64,000 nucleotides of DNA from Novipirellula artificiosorum (GCF_007860135.1 NZ_SJPV01000004.1:124001-188000), one strand, 5' to 3'. Shown: positions 7,290 to 17,024, counted from the first letter of the stretch. Numbers and translations are program-made. Notes: generated by a model not told the origin, from the sequence alone.

Positions 7290-10040
7290 ATGACTACTAC
7301 TGCAATACGGTATCGGGTTCCGACTGATTTTGCGGAAACGAGTTTCAAAAAAGATTGCACCCTCCCGCTCTCGAAACATGTTCTCAGTGTCGTCGTCGTT
7401 GCGTTGTTCCTCCCATCCGTCGTTTCAGCAGTTCAATTGCCGACCAGCGGCGACAGGGACATTGACCGTGTCCGAGCCGAAGTGTGTGTTACTCCAACGA
7501 CGGCTGAGAACTACCAACGACGGGCGCTGCTGCTGTTCACATGGCTGGGAAGTCTACAGCAGCAAAGCGCCGATACGCATCCGTTCTTTGACGTGGACAA
7601 GAAATACTACGAGCTGGAACGCAAAACGATCCATGGTCGCGGCGCTGCGAAACAAGAAGCGGTTCAAAGCATTTGCAAGACCGTCGATGAAGGGTTCGAG
7701 GTGCTTGAAAGCATCTTCCGGAAATTGAGAGAGAAGGGGCCGATCTATGAGCCATTCATCGGAAGCCTCGCCGGGGCTCCGAAGGACGGGGACATGGAAG
7801 CGGACTGGCCCATGTTCCAGGGGAACAAACACAACAATGGCTACACAGAAGCACCGGGCCCAAAGACGGGTGAGCTCGCATGGAAGGTTCCCGTAGGACT
7901 GGGATGGTATGCCCGCCCCGTGATCGAGGGTGATCGGGTCTATGTCGCCTCACCCGGCATGCACACCACCAGCTTCTGCCTCGATCTCGCGACGGGTGAA
8001 GAGATCTGGAAATCGACTCAGGACCATCCGTTGCTCGGTATCTACAAGTACCCGGCCATGATGTCGACGCCTGTGATCCTGAAGGACCGAATGGTGCTGA
8101 GGGAGGTCAATAGCCACGGCGGTAACGAAGGGCAGGCCAAGAACCTGGTCTATATCGATAAGCAAACCGGAAAGACTCTCTCCAGAAAATACGCGGGGCA
8201 CATCGACTACCGAACGCAAGTGGCGCCGGTACAGAGCAACGGAAAGTTCATGGTCTATCCGTTCGGGGTTCATGACATTTACGGCTCCCCAGCCATCTGT
8301 CAGAACCTGAACCGGTTGATTTGTGCGGACGTTGATAACGAGCGTAGATTATGGGACTTCAATGCCGGCGACATCGATGCACTGGCCGAGCCGGTGATGA
8401 CCGAGAGTCGTGTGATGCAGGGGACGATGGAAGGATACCTTTATTCGTTCAACTTGGAGGGACCTCATGACGCCCGAATCGCCTGGAAGTTTCGGGCCGA
8501 TGGCGCGGTCAATACTGCCGTGGCTCTGGCGGGCGAAACGGTTTACTTCGGATCCAACGGCGGCGTGTTGTATGCGTTGAACGAAGCCGATGGATCCCTG
8601 AGCTGGCAAACTTCGCTGGACGCTGTTGAGAAACGAGCTCGCAAGCAGTTTACGGTGCCGTTGGTCATTGATGGCAAGCTGTATGTCGGATCTGCGAACA
8701 AGTGTTTCTATTGCCTGGATGCTAACTCTGGAAAAGTGCTGTGGGAGACTGAATTGACCGATTGGATTCGTTCCAAGCCAGTGATGACTTCGGAAGGCCT
8801 TGTCGTTGCCAGCGTCGATGGGACGGTGACCTGCCTTAGTACGAGCGGTGCAGTTCAATGGCAGAAGAAGATTTCCACACACCCGATCTATGCCGATCTG
8901 GCTTCCGCCGGCGATTCGGTTCTGGTCAACGATAGTGATTTATGGTTGCGCTGCATCAATGCCCAAGGAGATCTCCTTTGGAAGAAAAGTCTTCTGAAAG
9001 CCTATGAAAACGAACGTTGCGAACGGATCTTTACCGACGTCCTCTCGGGGGGCACCTACTATCAGTCAAAACCCACGGCCGCGAATGGAAAAGTCTATTT
9101 TGGCAACCCAGCGGGTTTCCTGTTTAGCATCGATGCTGAAACGGGAAAGGAAGTTTGGAAGTTCGAGATGGGCGGCGCGATTTCTGTCGCACCGGCGATC
9201 GCTGAGGGAAAGGTGTTTGCGGGGCAGCAGGGTGGCGAACGTTTCTTCTACTGCGTCGATGCTGAAACCGGTGAACTGGTTTGGAAGCAGACCGTTCCGG
9301 GAGGTTGGGTCTGGGGTTCCGCGGCGGTCGATGATGGATTGGTCTACATCCCTACGGTCGATGGCCACGCGGTTTGCCTCGATGCCGAAACCGGTCACAT
9401 GATTTGGATGTATCCCACGGCCAAGTCCGTACCGGCCGAACCCGCCATCGATGGTGATTTGGTCTATTTCGGTTCTTGGAGCCATTCGCTGTACGCGTTC
9501 AACAAGAAAACCGGCGAGATCGTTTGGAAAGAGAACGGCATCGGCCTGGACTCCGGAACCTTGATAGCCAACGATGGGAAAATCTACTTACCTCACCACG
9601 CCAACGTCTTCATGTATTTCGACGCGAAGAACGGAGAAATTCTGAGCCGTGGAAATATGAACCCAGAAGAAAAGGGCCAGTTCACCAACTTCAACGCAAC
9701 TCCCGCATTCCATAACGACCGAGCGTACTACACCGCCCGTGTAGGAACAGGACTCCACGGAGTACCGACGGCGTCGCGCGTCTATTGCGTGGATTCCGCT
9801 ACCGCGAAAATCCACTGGACGTTCCCCGACGGTGGCGGGCTTTCTGCCCCGGCCATCGCCAGCGATCGCGTTTATATCGGTTCCGGTAATACGCCGTTGT
9901 TCTATTGTCTCGATGCCGCTAGCGGTAAACCGCTATGGATCTACAAGCTCGGACAGCGCGTTGAGGAAGCGACCCTTTGTATCTATCGAGACAAAGTGTA
10001 TGTCCTAGCCGGTGATGGTTATGTGCATGCAATTAAGTAG
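7290..10040 (+). CDS. PQQ-like beta-propeller protein, exported
   Basis: A 916-residue exported protein built mainly of BamB/PQQ-dehydrogenase-type propeller repeats. A long N-region precedes a hydrophobic segment (HVLSVVVVALFLPSVVSA, about residues 29-46), so it carries a signal peptide or anchor. From about residue 165 the sequence shows repeated GELAWKVP, GEEIWKS, GKVLWETEL, GKEVWKFEM and GELVWKQ units with AxDG/GxVY partners, enough for two eight-bladed propellers. Such proteins in planctomycetes bind or oxidise ligands in the periplasm, but a functional quinone site cannot be confirmed. It closes the plus-strand cluster of regulator, dehydrogenase and transporter, 50 bases behind the transporter. 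Confidence 0.88.
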   Translation: MTTTAIRYRVPTDFAETSFKKDCTLPLSKHVLSVVVVALFLPSVVSAVQLPTSGDRDIDRVRAEVCVTPTTAENYQRRALLLFTWLGSLQQQSADTHPFFDVDKKYYELERKTIHGRGAAKQEAVQSICKTVDEGFEVLESIFRKLREKGPIYEPFIGSLAGAPKDGDMEADWPMFQGNKHNNGYTEAPGPKTGELAWKVPVGLGWYARPVIEGDRVYVASPGMHTTSFCLDLATGEEIWKSTQDHPLLGIYKYPAMMSTPVILKDRMVLREVNSHGGNEGQAKNLVYIDKQTGKTLSRKYAGHIDYRTQVAPVQSNGKFMVYPFGVHDIYGSPAICQNLNRLICADVDNERRLWDFNAGDIDALAEPVMTESRVMQGTMEGYLYSFNLEGPHDARIAWKFRADGAVNTAVALAGETVYFGSNGGVLYALNEADGSLSWQTSLDAVEKRARKQFTVPLVIDGKLYVGSANKCFYCLDANSGKVLWETELTDWIRSKPVMTSEGLVVASVDGTVTCLSTSGAVQWQKKISTHPIYADLASAGDSVLVNDSDLWLRCINAQGDLLWKKSLLKAYENERCERIFTDVLSGGTYYQSKPTAANGKVYFGNPAGFLFSIDAETGKEVWKFEMGGAISVAPAIAEGKVFAGQQGGERFFYCVDAETGELVWKQTVPGGWVWGSAAVDDGLVYIPTVDGHAVCLDAETGHMIWMYPTAKSVPAEPAIDGDLVYFGSWSHSLYAFNKKTGEIVWKENGIGLDSGTLIANDGKIYLPHHANVFMYFDAKNGEILSRGNMNPEEKGQFTNFNATPAFHNDRAYYTARVGTGLHGVPTASRVYCVDSATAKIHWTFPDGGGLSAPAIASDRVYIGSGNTPLFYCLDAASGKPLWIYKLGQRVEEATLCIYRDKVYVLAGDGYVHAIK

Positions 10041-10121
10041 GGATTGCATTTCCTAAAACTCTTTTTCAATGAATCGTGCTATGCAAGGTGCTGTAAATAA
10101 GGGTTTCCAGCGGAGGAACCC

Positions 10122-10457
10122 ATGCTTTCTTTCGGAGGCGAAGGGGCGGTTGTCCGCTTCGCCTTTGTGGAGATGCTGGGGCGGGATCCGCAAGCAGGCG
10201 AGAGCGAACACTGGATCGAGTGGCTTCGAGAAACCCGATCAAATGGTGATACGCTCCGACGCTTCCTCATGGCAACCTCAGAGTTCATTGGGAGTCACGG
10301 CTATGTGAACCCTCTCGATTTTCACACGTGGAGAAATTCGCGTTGGCTGGAAAACGTTTTAGCAACCTGTTCGGAAGTCCAATCCCAATCTAATGATTGG
10401 CCCAACGCTCGCCAGTGGAATGAGGAAATCGTTCGAAAGTTGAAAGAGCATAAATGA
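10122..10457 (+). CDS. Small DUF4214-like protein
   Basis: A 111-residue protein whose first 65 residues match the DUF4214 pattern: AFVEMLGRDPQAGESEHW, then RRFLMATSEF. DUF4214 is usually found as a repeat in large surface or glycan-associated proteins, so a free-standing copy is short for the family. The start is well supported by GGAGG five bases before the ATG. There is no signal peptide. It may be a genuine mini-protein or the remains of a larger gene cut by the rearrangement at 10486, only 29 bases past its stop. Confidence 0.6.
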   Translation: MLSFGGEGAVVRFAFVEMLGRDPQAGESEHWIEWLRETRSNGDTLRRFLMATSEFIGSHGYVNPLDFHTWRNSRWLENVLATCSEVQSQSNDWPNARQWNEEIVRKLKEHK

Positions 10458-10485
10458 CAAGAGTCACGCGGTTCTTCTGTGGACT

Positions 10486-10743
10486 GCTCATCCGACGGAA
10501 GCGCGCGGAACCCAGGCTCGAGGTTTTTTGGAGGTATGGCTCCGGTGTCCAATGATCTCTTAGAAAAGAGTCCCCGACGGACGGTCGTCCGCCGGGAACC
10601 GGTAGCACCCTTGGCGCACCTTCGACCGGGATATCCCTTGTCAAGTTGCACCTCTGCAGAGCTCCACTCCGTTTCTACCGGCAACTGCACGATAACAAGT
10701 GAAAATAGCTCCTGCCAGCAATGATGGGACACCGGAGAGATGC
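10486..10743. repeat. 258-bp dispersed direct repeat, copy 1
   Basis: This block matches 19913-20170 with four substitutions in 258 positions and no gaps. Inside it, CTCCGGTGTCCAATGAT (10540-10556) and ATGATGGGACACCGGAG (10721-10737) are inverted copies with two mismatches, enclosing about 200 bases like a small non-autonomous element. The duplicated unit is longer than that core: it includes 54 bases on the left and 6 on the right. It is followed immediately by a sulfatase fragment. Open frames inside it change at most of the substitutions, so coding is unlikely. Confidence 0.9.
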
Positions 10744-10908
10744 TACGACGTCCTTCCCGGTCGAATTCTCTCCGGAGTCAAACGGGATGCGGTCGATTTC
10801 GATCCACCGATTAATGACTGGAATCTTCCCAAAAAGCAAAGGATCCTGCCCGAGTTTTTGAAGCAGATTGGCTACCGAACTGGCGCCTTCGGGAAATGGC
10901 ACGTTGGT
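10744..10908 (+). pseudogene. Sulfatase fragment
   Basis: About 55 codons in one frame read like the part of an S1 sulfatase just after the active site: LPGRILSGV, DFDPPINDW, then LPEFLKQIGYRTGAFGKWH with GKWHVG. The formylglycine signature before it and the whole C-terminal half are missing. The fragment begins exactly where the 258-bp repeat ends and stops making family sense near 10908. It is a relic of a broken gene and cannot be active. Confidence 0.75.
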
Positions 10909-11027
10909 CGAGTGCAGCCAAAGATGCCTCAGCGCAAGGACGCTTTTACCAGGCAGCCATCCGAATCTCGCGACCCTTAAATAAGACGAACGGCAGCTGC
11001 ACAAAGATGTCGCCAAGCTGGCCCAAC

Positions 11028-11459
11028 TCAGTGCTTTGGAGTTACAATGCGGTCTGGAAAAAAGGAGGCTTGAACCGCTGGTTCGAGATGACACAGCGCC
11101 ATCCGGCTGCCTTTCGACTGAAGCTTTTCATTGAACAGTTTCAGCTCCTTGATGCATGGGGCACTAAACTCACTGAGGCACTCAAAGTCCAACAGGATGC
11201 GACTGTTGTTCACCAAGGAGTCTGATAGCTGCGAGAAATCCTGGCGGAGTGTACTGGGAATTTCTGTGTCCAAACCCTCCCTTTTCTTGAATTGAACATG
11301 GATCACTCCTGCGTTTCGCGAAGCGATCAAATGTTGAAACGACCACGACTCCGGCTCGTCACAATCCGCAGTGGGACGAGTTGACTTGGACGCAATCGCA
11401 TCGTTCGCTTCATCGAATAAGTCAAACATCTCAAAAGTTCTATGACGGTACTTTGCCAC
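11028..11459 (-). CDS. STAS-domain protein (anti-sigma antagonist-like)
   Basis: A 143-residue cytoplasmic protein. From about residue 50 it follows the STAS fold: a first strand VIHVQFKK, the segment NSRILLDFECLSEFSAPC, helix IKELKLFNEKLQSKG and strand SRMALCHL with PAVQASFF. STAS proteins bind anti-sigma kinases or sense phosphorylation. The residue in the usual phosphosite region is Ser in EFSAPC, so phosphorylation is possible. The start is GTG at 11459, or ATG at 11429 if the N-terminus is shorter. It is an isolated gene on its strand, and no partner kinase or phosphatase lies next to it. Confidence 0.65.
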   Translation of the reverse strand: MAKYRHRTFEMFDLFDEANDAIASKSTRPTADCDEPESWSFQHLIASRNAGVIHVQFKKREGLDTEIPSTLRQDFSQLSDSLVNNSRILLDFECLSEFSAPCIKELKLFNEKLQSKGSRMALCHLEPAVQASFFPDRIVTPKH

Positions 11460-12332
11460 GATCTCGCTATCTCTTACTCTCTTCGATTTTGATTCGCCGC
11501 CATTCTCGAAGAACTCAATGGCTGCAACGACCGAAGCGTTCTGATTCGTTCACCAGAATCGGCAAAGAAAAACGCACGGTCTCTTTAAGAAACGTTGCAC
11601 GCATCAAATGCGGCACGCAGAAAACGGAACTTCAACCGCTCAATGCCGACGCTAAACTCGTTGAAGCGGCGCAGAGACAAGGTCTAAAGTTATCTTGAGT
11701 GTACGGTCAACGAGAAATTATACAAGTACCGGCAACCCAGATTGCAGGACTCCCATCCTTCGTCCTTGAAGATCGGTGTCCATCCGTGGCCAACCTGCAC
11801 CCTTCAGCACCGATGCCATTCCAGAACGAATCAAAGAGGCAACGCGCCCAACTGCGAATCCAGACGAAGACTCCGAGTCAAAATGCATCTACATCTCCAT
11901 GCGAAACATGACTCGAGACGGTGTCCGGTGAATTGAAAGGGTGTGGCGTACGAAAACTGCGTCTTGTCGGTGAGGTCCCGCTGTGTCTGGCCGGGCGACA
12001 TCCAAGTTCGATGACGATGGAGGATGTGTGGTACCATTGGGTTATCGCACCTCGGTTGCCTGGCCGTTTTGCATCGATCGGCCGTCCCGTAGATTTAAAA
12101 CCACAAATGTCAGCCGCTGCATTGCATTGCTTTGGTGCTGATGATGTGGCAATGATGAGTGAAGCAACATTTTTCCTGTTCAGGTGTCGGGCAGCTCTGG
12201 CATTTGGCGGTTGCCTAGTTAGAAGGGTAGACAAACGCGGAACTCGCTCGACGTTTCGGCTGCTCTGAACGGGCGATCGAACGTCGTCTGAACCTGATTC
12301 GAGAAATATGTCAGCAGGAATTGGACGCCCCA
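11460..12332. other. Gene-poor stretch upstream of kinase
   Basis: I see no convincing gene here. A plus-strand frame ending at 11698 has a tail (NADAKLVEAAQRQGLKLS) faintly like the C-terminus of a PIN-domain toxin, but the rest is not recognisable. Base composition and broken frames suggest decayed coding DNA. AGGA at 12316-12319 is the likely ribosome site for the kinase start at 12333. Confidence 0.5.
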
Positions 12333-14102
12333 ATGAGCATCCGTCAGAAAAAACTACCGATCGCAGCTCTGGAACGCATTGATGACCTCTGCGCAGATTT
12401 TGAACGAAAGTGGCAATCGAACGAGCCACCGACGATCGAATCCTACCTTTCCGAAGAGGTCTCTCCAATCGAGCGAGACGTATTGTTGGCGGAACTCATC
12501 GTACTGGACATCGACTATCGACGACGTCGTGGTGAATCACCGACAAAGCAGGATTACCTTCACCGTTTTCCAGGAAATTCCGAAGCAATTTACGACGCGC
12601 TCGACGAGGGCGACAAACGGACCGGCGTGTTTGAGCCGCCGACCGTGGGGCGTCTGGCTGAGCTTTTTCCGACGCTCGAGATCATTGAGCTCATTGGCGC
12701 AGGCGGCATGGGCGCCGTATACAAGGCTCGCCAATCAGGGCTTGACCGCCTTGTCGCACTGAAAATTCTGCCCGAAGAATTTGGTCATGACGTCAAATTT
12801 GCACTCCGTTTCACGCGGGAAGCTCGGACGTTGGCAAAACTGAGTCACCCCAACATTGTATCCGTCTATGAATTCGGAAACGTTGGAGACATCTATTACT
12901 TCCTGATGGAATTCGTCGACGGTTCGACGCTTCGTGACGTGATCAAAGCAGGCCAATTGGCGCCCCAACACGCGCTGGCCATCGTGCCGCACCTCTGCGA
13001 TGCGCTGCAATATGCACACGACAAGCACATTATCCATCGCGACATCAAACCTGAGAACATCTTGATTGCCACTGACGGCGTGGTCAAGATTGCCGATTTC
13101 GGTCTTTCGCGAATCCTCGGAAACGAGAGCCAACAAGAGATGCTCACAGGCACCCATCAGGTCATGGGCACGCCACGCTACATGGCTCCCGAACAGATGG
13201 AAGGTTCGCACAGCGTCGATCACCGCGCGGACATCTACTCGTTAGGTGTCGTCTTTTACGAAATGCTGACCGGCGAACTCCCGATTGGACGCTTCGCAGC
13301 GCCGTCAAAGAAAGTCGAAATTGACGTACGGCTTGATGAGGTTGTCTTGCGTACGCTTGAGAAGGAGCCGCAGCGCCGCTACCAGCATGCAAGTCAGATT
13401 AAATCGGACGTGCAATCGATTGCTTCGACCAAGAATCCGGCTTTGGCGCCAACGATCGTCCACGATTCGAGTTCCCCCGGAGTGAGAGGAAAACCTAGTT
13501 CCGCGAATTTGGAACAACAGGAATTGGCCGGACGCTTGTTACTGAATCGTCGTCAGTTGATGGATCGCGTCGAAGCATCTTTGCGACCGCTTTTCCGATG
13601 GCAGTTGCTGCAAGTACTGGTTGGTATTGCACTGATAGCGATCGGAGTGCAATGCTGGGCACGAAACACGCAGATTCTGCATCGCGTTGTGAATGGAGCC
13701 ATTTTGCACGTTTACGGCGTGATCGTAATATCTCAATCATTGCTCGTCTGCACCAGAATCCGAAGAATCGACTACTCGAAATCCGTTGATGACATTCGTA
13801 GCAAACTCGACAGCGTTCGATCCGGCTACCTGCGTGCCGGTGTCATCACGGGGTTTATCTGGTGGCTGATGTGGATTCCCGTTGTCGTTGCCTTCGGCTT
13901 CGACGTCGTGCTACATCCTTTCTCTTTGATCCCTTCGTTAGTCGTCGGGATCGTCGGTTTTGTTGCCTCGGTTTGGTTGTACTGGCGAGCACTAAGATCC
14001 AGCAACACGTCCTCCGAATGGTGGCGAACCAAGCTTGCTGGCGAGAGCATCGCCACCGCATATCTAGCGCTCGACGAAATCGAGAATGCCCAAATTCGCT
14101 GA
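12333..14102 (+). CDS. Transmembrane Ser/Thr protein kinase
   Basis: A 589-residue kinase of the planctomycete type. The leader (about residues 1-110) has the common FERKW...IESYL and LLAELIVLDIDYRR elements. The kinase domain (about 115-375) has GAGGMGAVYKA, VALKIL with the ATP lysine, HRDIKPEN, IADFGLSR and MAPEQ, all intact, so it should be active. After a spacer there are four hydrophobic segments in the last 170 residues, which anchor it in the membrane with the kinase in the cytoplasm. ATG at 12333 is preferred over TTG at 12321, which sits too close to AGGA. No sigma factor is adjacent, unlike the kinase at 44469. Confidence 0.93.
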   Translation: MSIRQKKLPIAALERIDDLCADFERKWQSNEPPTIESYLSEEVSPIERDVLLAELIVLDIDYRRRRGESPTKQDYLHRFPGNSEAIYDALDEGDKRTGVFEPPTVGRLAELFPTLEIIELIGAGGMGAVYKARQSGLDRLVALKILPEEFGHDVKFALRFTREARTLAKLSHPNIVSVYEFGNVGDIYYFLMEFVDGSTLRDVIKAGQLAPQHALAIVPHLCDALQYAHDKHIIHRDIKPENILIATDGVVKIADFGLSRILGNESQQEMLTGTHQVMGTPRYMAPEQMEGSHSVDHRADIYSLGVVFYEMLTGELPIGRFAAPSKKVEIDVRLDEVVLRTLEKEPQRRYQHASQIKSDVQSIASTKNPALAPTIVHDSSSPGVRGKPSSANLEQQELAGRLLLNRRQLMDRVEASLRPLFRWQLLQVLVGIALIAIGVQCWARNTQILHRVVNGAILHVYGVIVISQSLLVCTRIRRIDYSKSVDDIRSKLDSVRSGYLRAGVITGFIWWLMWIPVVVAFGFDVVLHPFSLIPSLVVGIVGFVASVWLYWRALRSSNTSSEWWRTKLAGESIATAYLALDEIENAQIR

Positions 14103-14835
14103 CTCTTCAACGAAAGCAATCGGTGCCCGTATCTCTTCGAGCTGCCCCGCATATCGGCGCGCAGTGCTTGATTATTCAGGAGCAAGAACATGAATCTCGC
14201 GATTCGAGCAACTCTTTGAGTGAGCATTCAGGCGGACTGCGCCCCAAACCGAAGGTAGCGGTCGAACCGTCGACGGATGGAAACACCAGCGGGAAGTTCC
14301 GCAAGGAAAACCACGGTGGGGATCAGCCATGGGCGAAGAAAAAAAGAACGCGTGATGTGCGCATCATCACGCGGGTTAGCAAGCGACTTGATCGGCGTCA
14401 GACGTTGGCGGTCAGCGCTAGGCCTCAGCCCTTGGTTCACCTTTCGGATCTCTCTTGGCTGGGTGGGCTCTTCGCTTTGGCACATGGCTGCCGGTATCGA
14501 TCATCGCCAGCTACATTCAGTATGAACCACAGCCTACGATAATCAAGCAAAACACGCTCCAAATTATTCCGACGCATTCGCACGCGTGGTTGCCAGCTGC
14601 ATCAGCCGCAAACTTTGCCAAGAACGGAATCGATCAAGGAGGTAGCTTTCGGATTTCACGGATGTCTTGGCAGACCGATCTTCGGCGCAGAAATCGCAAA
14701 GGGTGAGTGAGCAGGGGAAAGTGCCGCCGGTCGGTGGAGCCGGGGCAGTTGGCGGTAATCGTCTCGTACACAGACGACAGGGTCGCAAAGGGAGGCAAGT
14801 TGGTGCCCACCACTGGGTTGGCGAGTGGATTCTCA
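14103..14835. other. Gene-poor stretch between kinase and phosphatase
   Basis: No frame here resembles a protein I recognise. The only clear structure is the minus-strand terminator-like hairpin at 14338-14373. The stretch separates the kinase (plus) from the phosphatase (minus), which converge on it. Confidence 0.5.
14338..14373 (-). terminator. Rho-independent-type terminator
   Basis: A perfect 9-bp stem (CGCGTGATG at 14349-14357 with CATCACGCG at 14365-14373, 7-base loop) is followed on the minus strand by TTCTTTTTTTCTT. This is a textbook intrinsic terminator reading leftward. The nearest minus-strand gene is the phosphatase, which ends about 460 bases upstream, so its transcript would carry a long 3' tail, or an intervening gene has decayed. 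Confidence 0.7.
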
Positions 14836-15756
14836 TTACCGAATGTAGTTGAAATGGCTCAGTCGGTCCTTGCAAACGGGGTCCAATCTTGGGACGCGTA
14901 GGAACCGAAACTGTGACGGACATCCACTTTCAGGGATTTCCACCGCTGTCAAATGCCCCGCCTCAAGAAAGACACCGCTATCCAAATTGAGCGCGCCATT
15001 GTGGACAACGGATTTGAAGACCAGGTCGCCGTCTCGCCAAGGGGTTGTATCGGGAACGAACGAATACAAATAGCATAGCGGCGTATGCCCATGCACGACG
15101 AGTTCCGGGAAACCAGGCTCTTGTCCCAACCACTCTCGGCTCCAGCAGAGATCCCTTGCGTCCTCTTTGATCTGCGAGTCGATCGCGGTTTGAGCGCTGT
15201 CCATCCGAATGATATCCGGACGGATTCCCGAATGCACGAAGAAGCAATTGCGAGCGATGTGATGAGTCTTGCACCGACTCAATAGATCCAGATGATCCTG
15301 AGGAAGTCGCCAATCTTCGCTATCGAGTTTCTGCGATACGGCTTCAAAGTGTTTTACAGGGTGGTCATGCCGAAACGCCCAGAACTCGCGGCTTTCGGCA
15401 ACCTCGCGACCGTAGGATTTCAGCGTCGCCCATGTTTCGTTGCTTCGCATCAAACAACTGATGTCGGCTCCACGAAAAATGGATTCAGGGAATGCACTCA
15501 GGTCGACGTTTGCACCAGCCAGCCGCTGCATTGCAAGCAGCATCACCTCGTGGTTTCCCAGCAACACAATGAGATTGACCCCTCGCTCCTCGAGGCTCAA
15601 TAACTGGCTATGAACGCCCTGAGAATCCTCACCCTTGGATGACAGATCGCCGATTGACAGGAAAGTGTCGCCGGGGCCCAGTTCCAAGATTTCAAGCATC
15701 TTGGCCAGCGTTTGGCTGCATCCATGAATGTCCCCCACTGCAACAAATCGGTTCAT
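14836..15756 (-). CDS. PPP-type metallophosphatase
   Basis: A 306-residue cytoplasmic metallophosphoesterase of the serine/threonine or bis-nucleoside phosphatase type. The metal-binding motifs are in order: GDIHG at 8-12, SIGDLSSKGED (a variant of GDxVDRG) near 35-45, LLGNHE near 65-70, and VVHGHT near 225. A further His (VVHNGALNLDSG) matches the last metal-site region of bacterial PPP enzymes. It could oppose the Ser/Thr kinase encoded 730 bases away, or act as an ApaH-like nucleotidase. The variant second motif makes the exact substrate uncertain. No signal peptide is present. Confidence 0.88.
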   Translation of the reverse strand: MNRFVAVGDIHGCSQTLAKMLEILELGPGDTFLSIGDLSSKGEDSQGVHSQLLSLEERGVNLIVLLGNHEVMLLAMQRLAGANVDLSAFPESIFRGADISCLMRSNETWATLKSYGREVAESREFWAFRHDHPVKHFEAVSQKLDSEDWRLPQDHLDLLSRCKTHHIARNCFFVHSGIRPDIIRMDSAQTAIDSQIKEDARDLCWSREWLGQEPGFPELVVHGHTPLCYLYSFVPDTTPWRDGDLVFKSVVHNGALNLDSGVFLEAGHLTAVEIPESGCPSQFRFLRVPRLDPVCKDRLSHFNYIR

Positions 15757-16049
15757 CTTGCGGTCACCTCATACCGTCCCTGTTCTCCTCCGGTGGACGT
15801 AACACGACCGATCGTCGCCTCATTTTTTTTGTCGGGTGGTTGATTCATCCCCGAAGTATACAGGTTTGACGTTGCGAGCCCAACAACGATCGAGAAATCG
15901 ACAGGTCGTATCTCGTGATGCAACACCATTTAGCACTCGATGCGGAGGCATACTGCCAATCTGCTCACCTAATTGCATCCTGCAGCGGACACAAACGGAC
16001 AATCAGTGACAAGCCTTGTGCAACGGGGAGAAGCTAACCCACGCGGAGC

Positions 16050-17024
16050 TTATTCCTTGAACTTCAACGTTCGCGTATCGCACTCTCGTCCCGTTGGCAC
16101 GGTGAGTGGCTTGTACAGATCCGGTCGACGCGCACGAATCCAGTTCCTGCCGGTTGCATCTTCAAGTAGGCTGGCGTCGAGGTCGGCAAGGACCATGCTG
16201 TCTTCAGCCTTCCACGTTTCAGCCAGAATGCGTCCGTAGGGGTCTAAGATCATTGCGTTTCCCGTACGTATCTCGTCATCGTCGACGCCGACACCGTTGC
16301 TGAAGACCAGAAACATCCCGTTATCATGTGCACGACTGGGCAGCCAGCGTAGCAACCATTCGCGGCCCTTATCACCACGAAATTCGCGTTCGATTGCCTC
16401 TGGATCGTTATGGCGATTGTCCCAAACACGTCGGTCAATCAATCCCATCAGATTCGGGTTCTTGCTGCGCACCCCTCCGGTTTGGTGTGGCGCAATCAAA
16501 AGATCGGCTCCGCACAACGCAGTAATGCGGACATTTTCGATCAAATTACAGTCATAACAAATCAAAACGCCAACGCGAAATCCATCGGGTAGGTCGAATA
16601 CGGTGTACTCGGTGCCACTGCGAATTGCAGGATGCTCGAAGGCTTGCAGCTTGCGGTGTCGTTGCACGGTGCCGTCAGGCAATGCCACGACGTAACTGTT
16701 GTAAAAATCGCCTTCCTCACCCGCTTCGACCAACCCCGCCCCAACCGTCATTCCGTAGCGAATCGCCAACGCCTTTAACCGCTGCGTGCTCGGGCCATTC
16801 GAGATGGATTCGGCAAGTTGCGACAACTGTTCGACCGACAGATTGCGAATGAACCAATAGCCGGTGATGCAGCATTCGGGGAAAACGATCAGGCGCACGC
16901 CTTGATTCGAAGCTCGTTCAACAAACGCTTCGATCTTTCGGAAGTTTGCATCCTTGTCGCCTGGTTTCGCCTCGAATTGTACGGAGCCCACGCGAAGGGT
17001 TCGTTTGTTAGTCATCTTATTCAT
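16050..17024 (-). CDS. Carbon-nitrogen hydrolase (nitrilase superfamily)
   Basis: A 324-residue cytoplasmic amidase-type enzyme. The catalytic triad is visible: Glu50 in VFPECCITGY, Lys125 in HRKLQAFEH and Cys156 in ICYDCNLIE. The family hydrolyses linear amides, carbamoyl groups or nitriles. The first 8 bases overlap the end of the broken sulfatase upstream on the same strand, so it was probably co-transcribed with it. A shorter start at the fourth codon (MTNK) is possible. The substrate is unknown. Nothing nearby points to a nitrogen pathway, so a housekeeping repair or amide-scavenging role is as likely as a glycan-linked one. Confidence 0.9.
   Translation of the reverse strand: MNKMTNKRTLRVGSVQFEAKPGDKDANFRKIEAFVERASNQGVRLIVFPECCITGYWFIRNLSVEQLSQLAESISNGPSTQRLKALAIRYGMTVGAGLVEAGEEGDFYNSYVVALPDGTVQRHRKLQAFEHPAIRSGTEYTVFDLPDGFRVGVLICYDCNLIENVRITALCGADLLIAPHQTGGVRSKNPNLMGLIDRRVWDNRHNDPEAIEREFRGDKGREWLLRWLPSRAHDNGMFLVFSNGVGVDDDEIRTGNAMILDPYGRILAETWKAEDSMVLADLDASLLEDATGRNWIRARRPDLYKPLTVPTGRECDTRTLKFKE

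Noticed and set aside
10479..10724. Coding potential of the 258-bp repeat (81-85 codons, open in both copies)
   Set aside because: Three of the four substitutions between copies change the protein and there is no ribosome site or known domain.
11381..11698. Possible PIN-domain toxin tail
   Set aside because: Only the last 18 residues look similar, with no acidic active-site residues and no antitoxin gene nearby.
13862..14542. A 226-codon plus-strand frame crossing the kinase end
   Set aside because: Half of it overlaps the kinase membrane segments in another frame and the rest has Arg-rich random composition.
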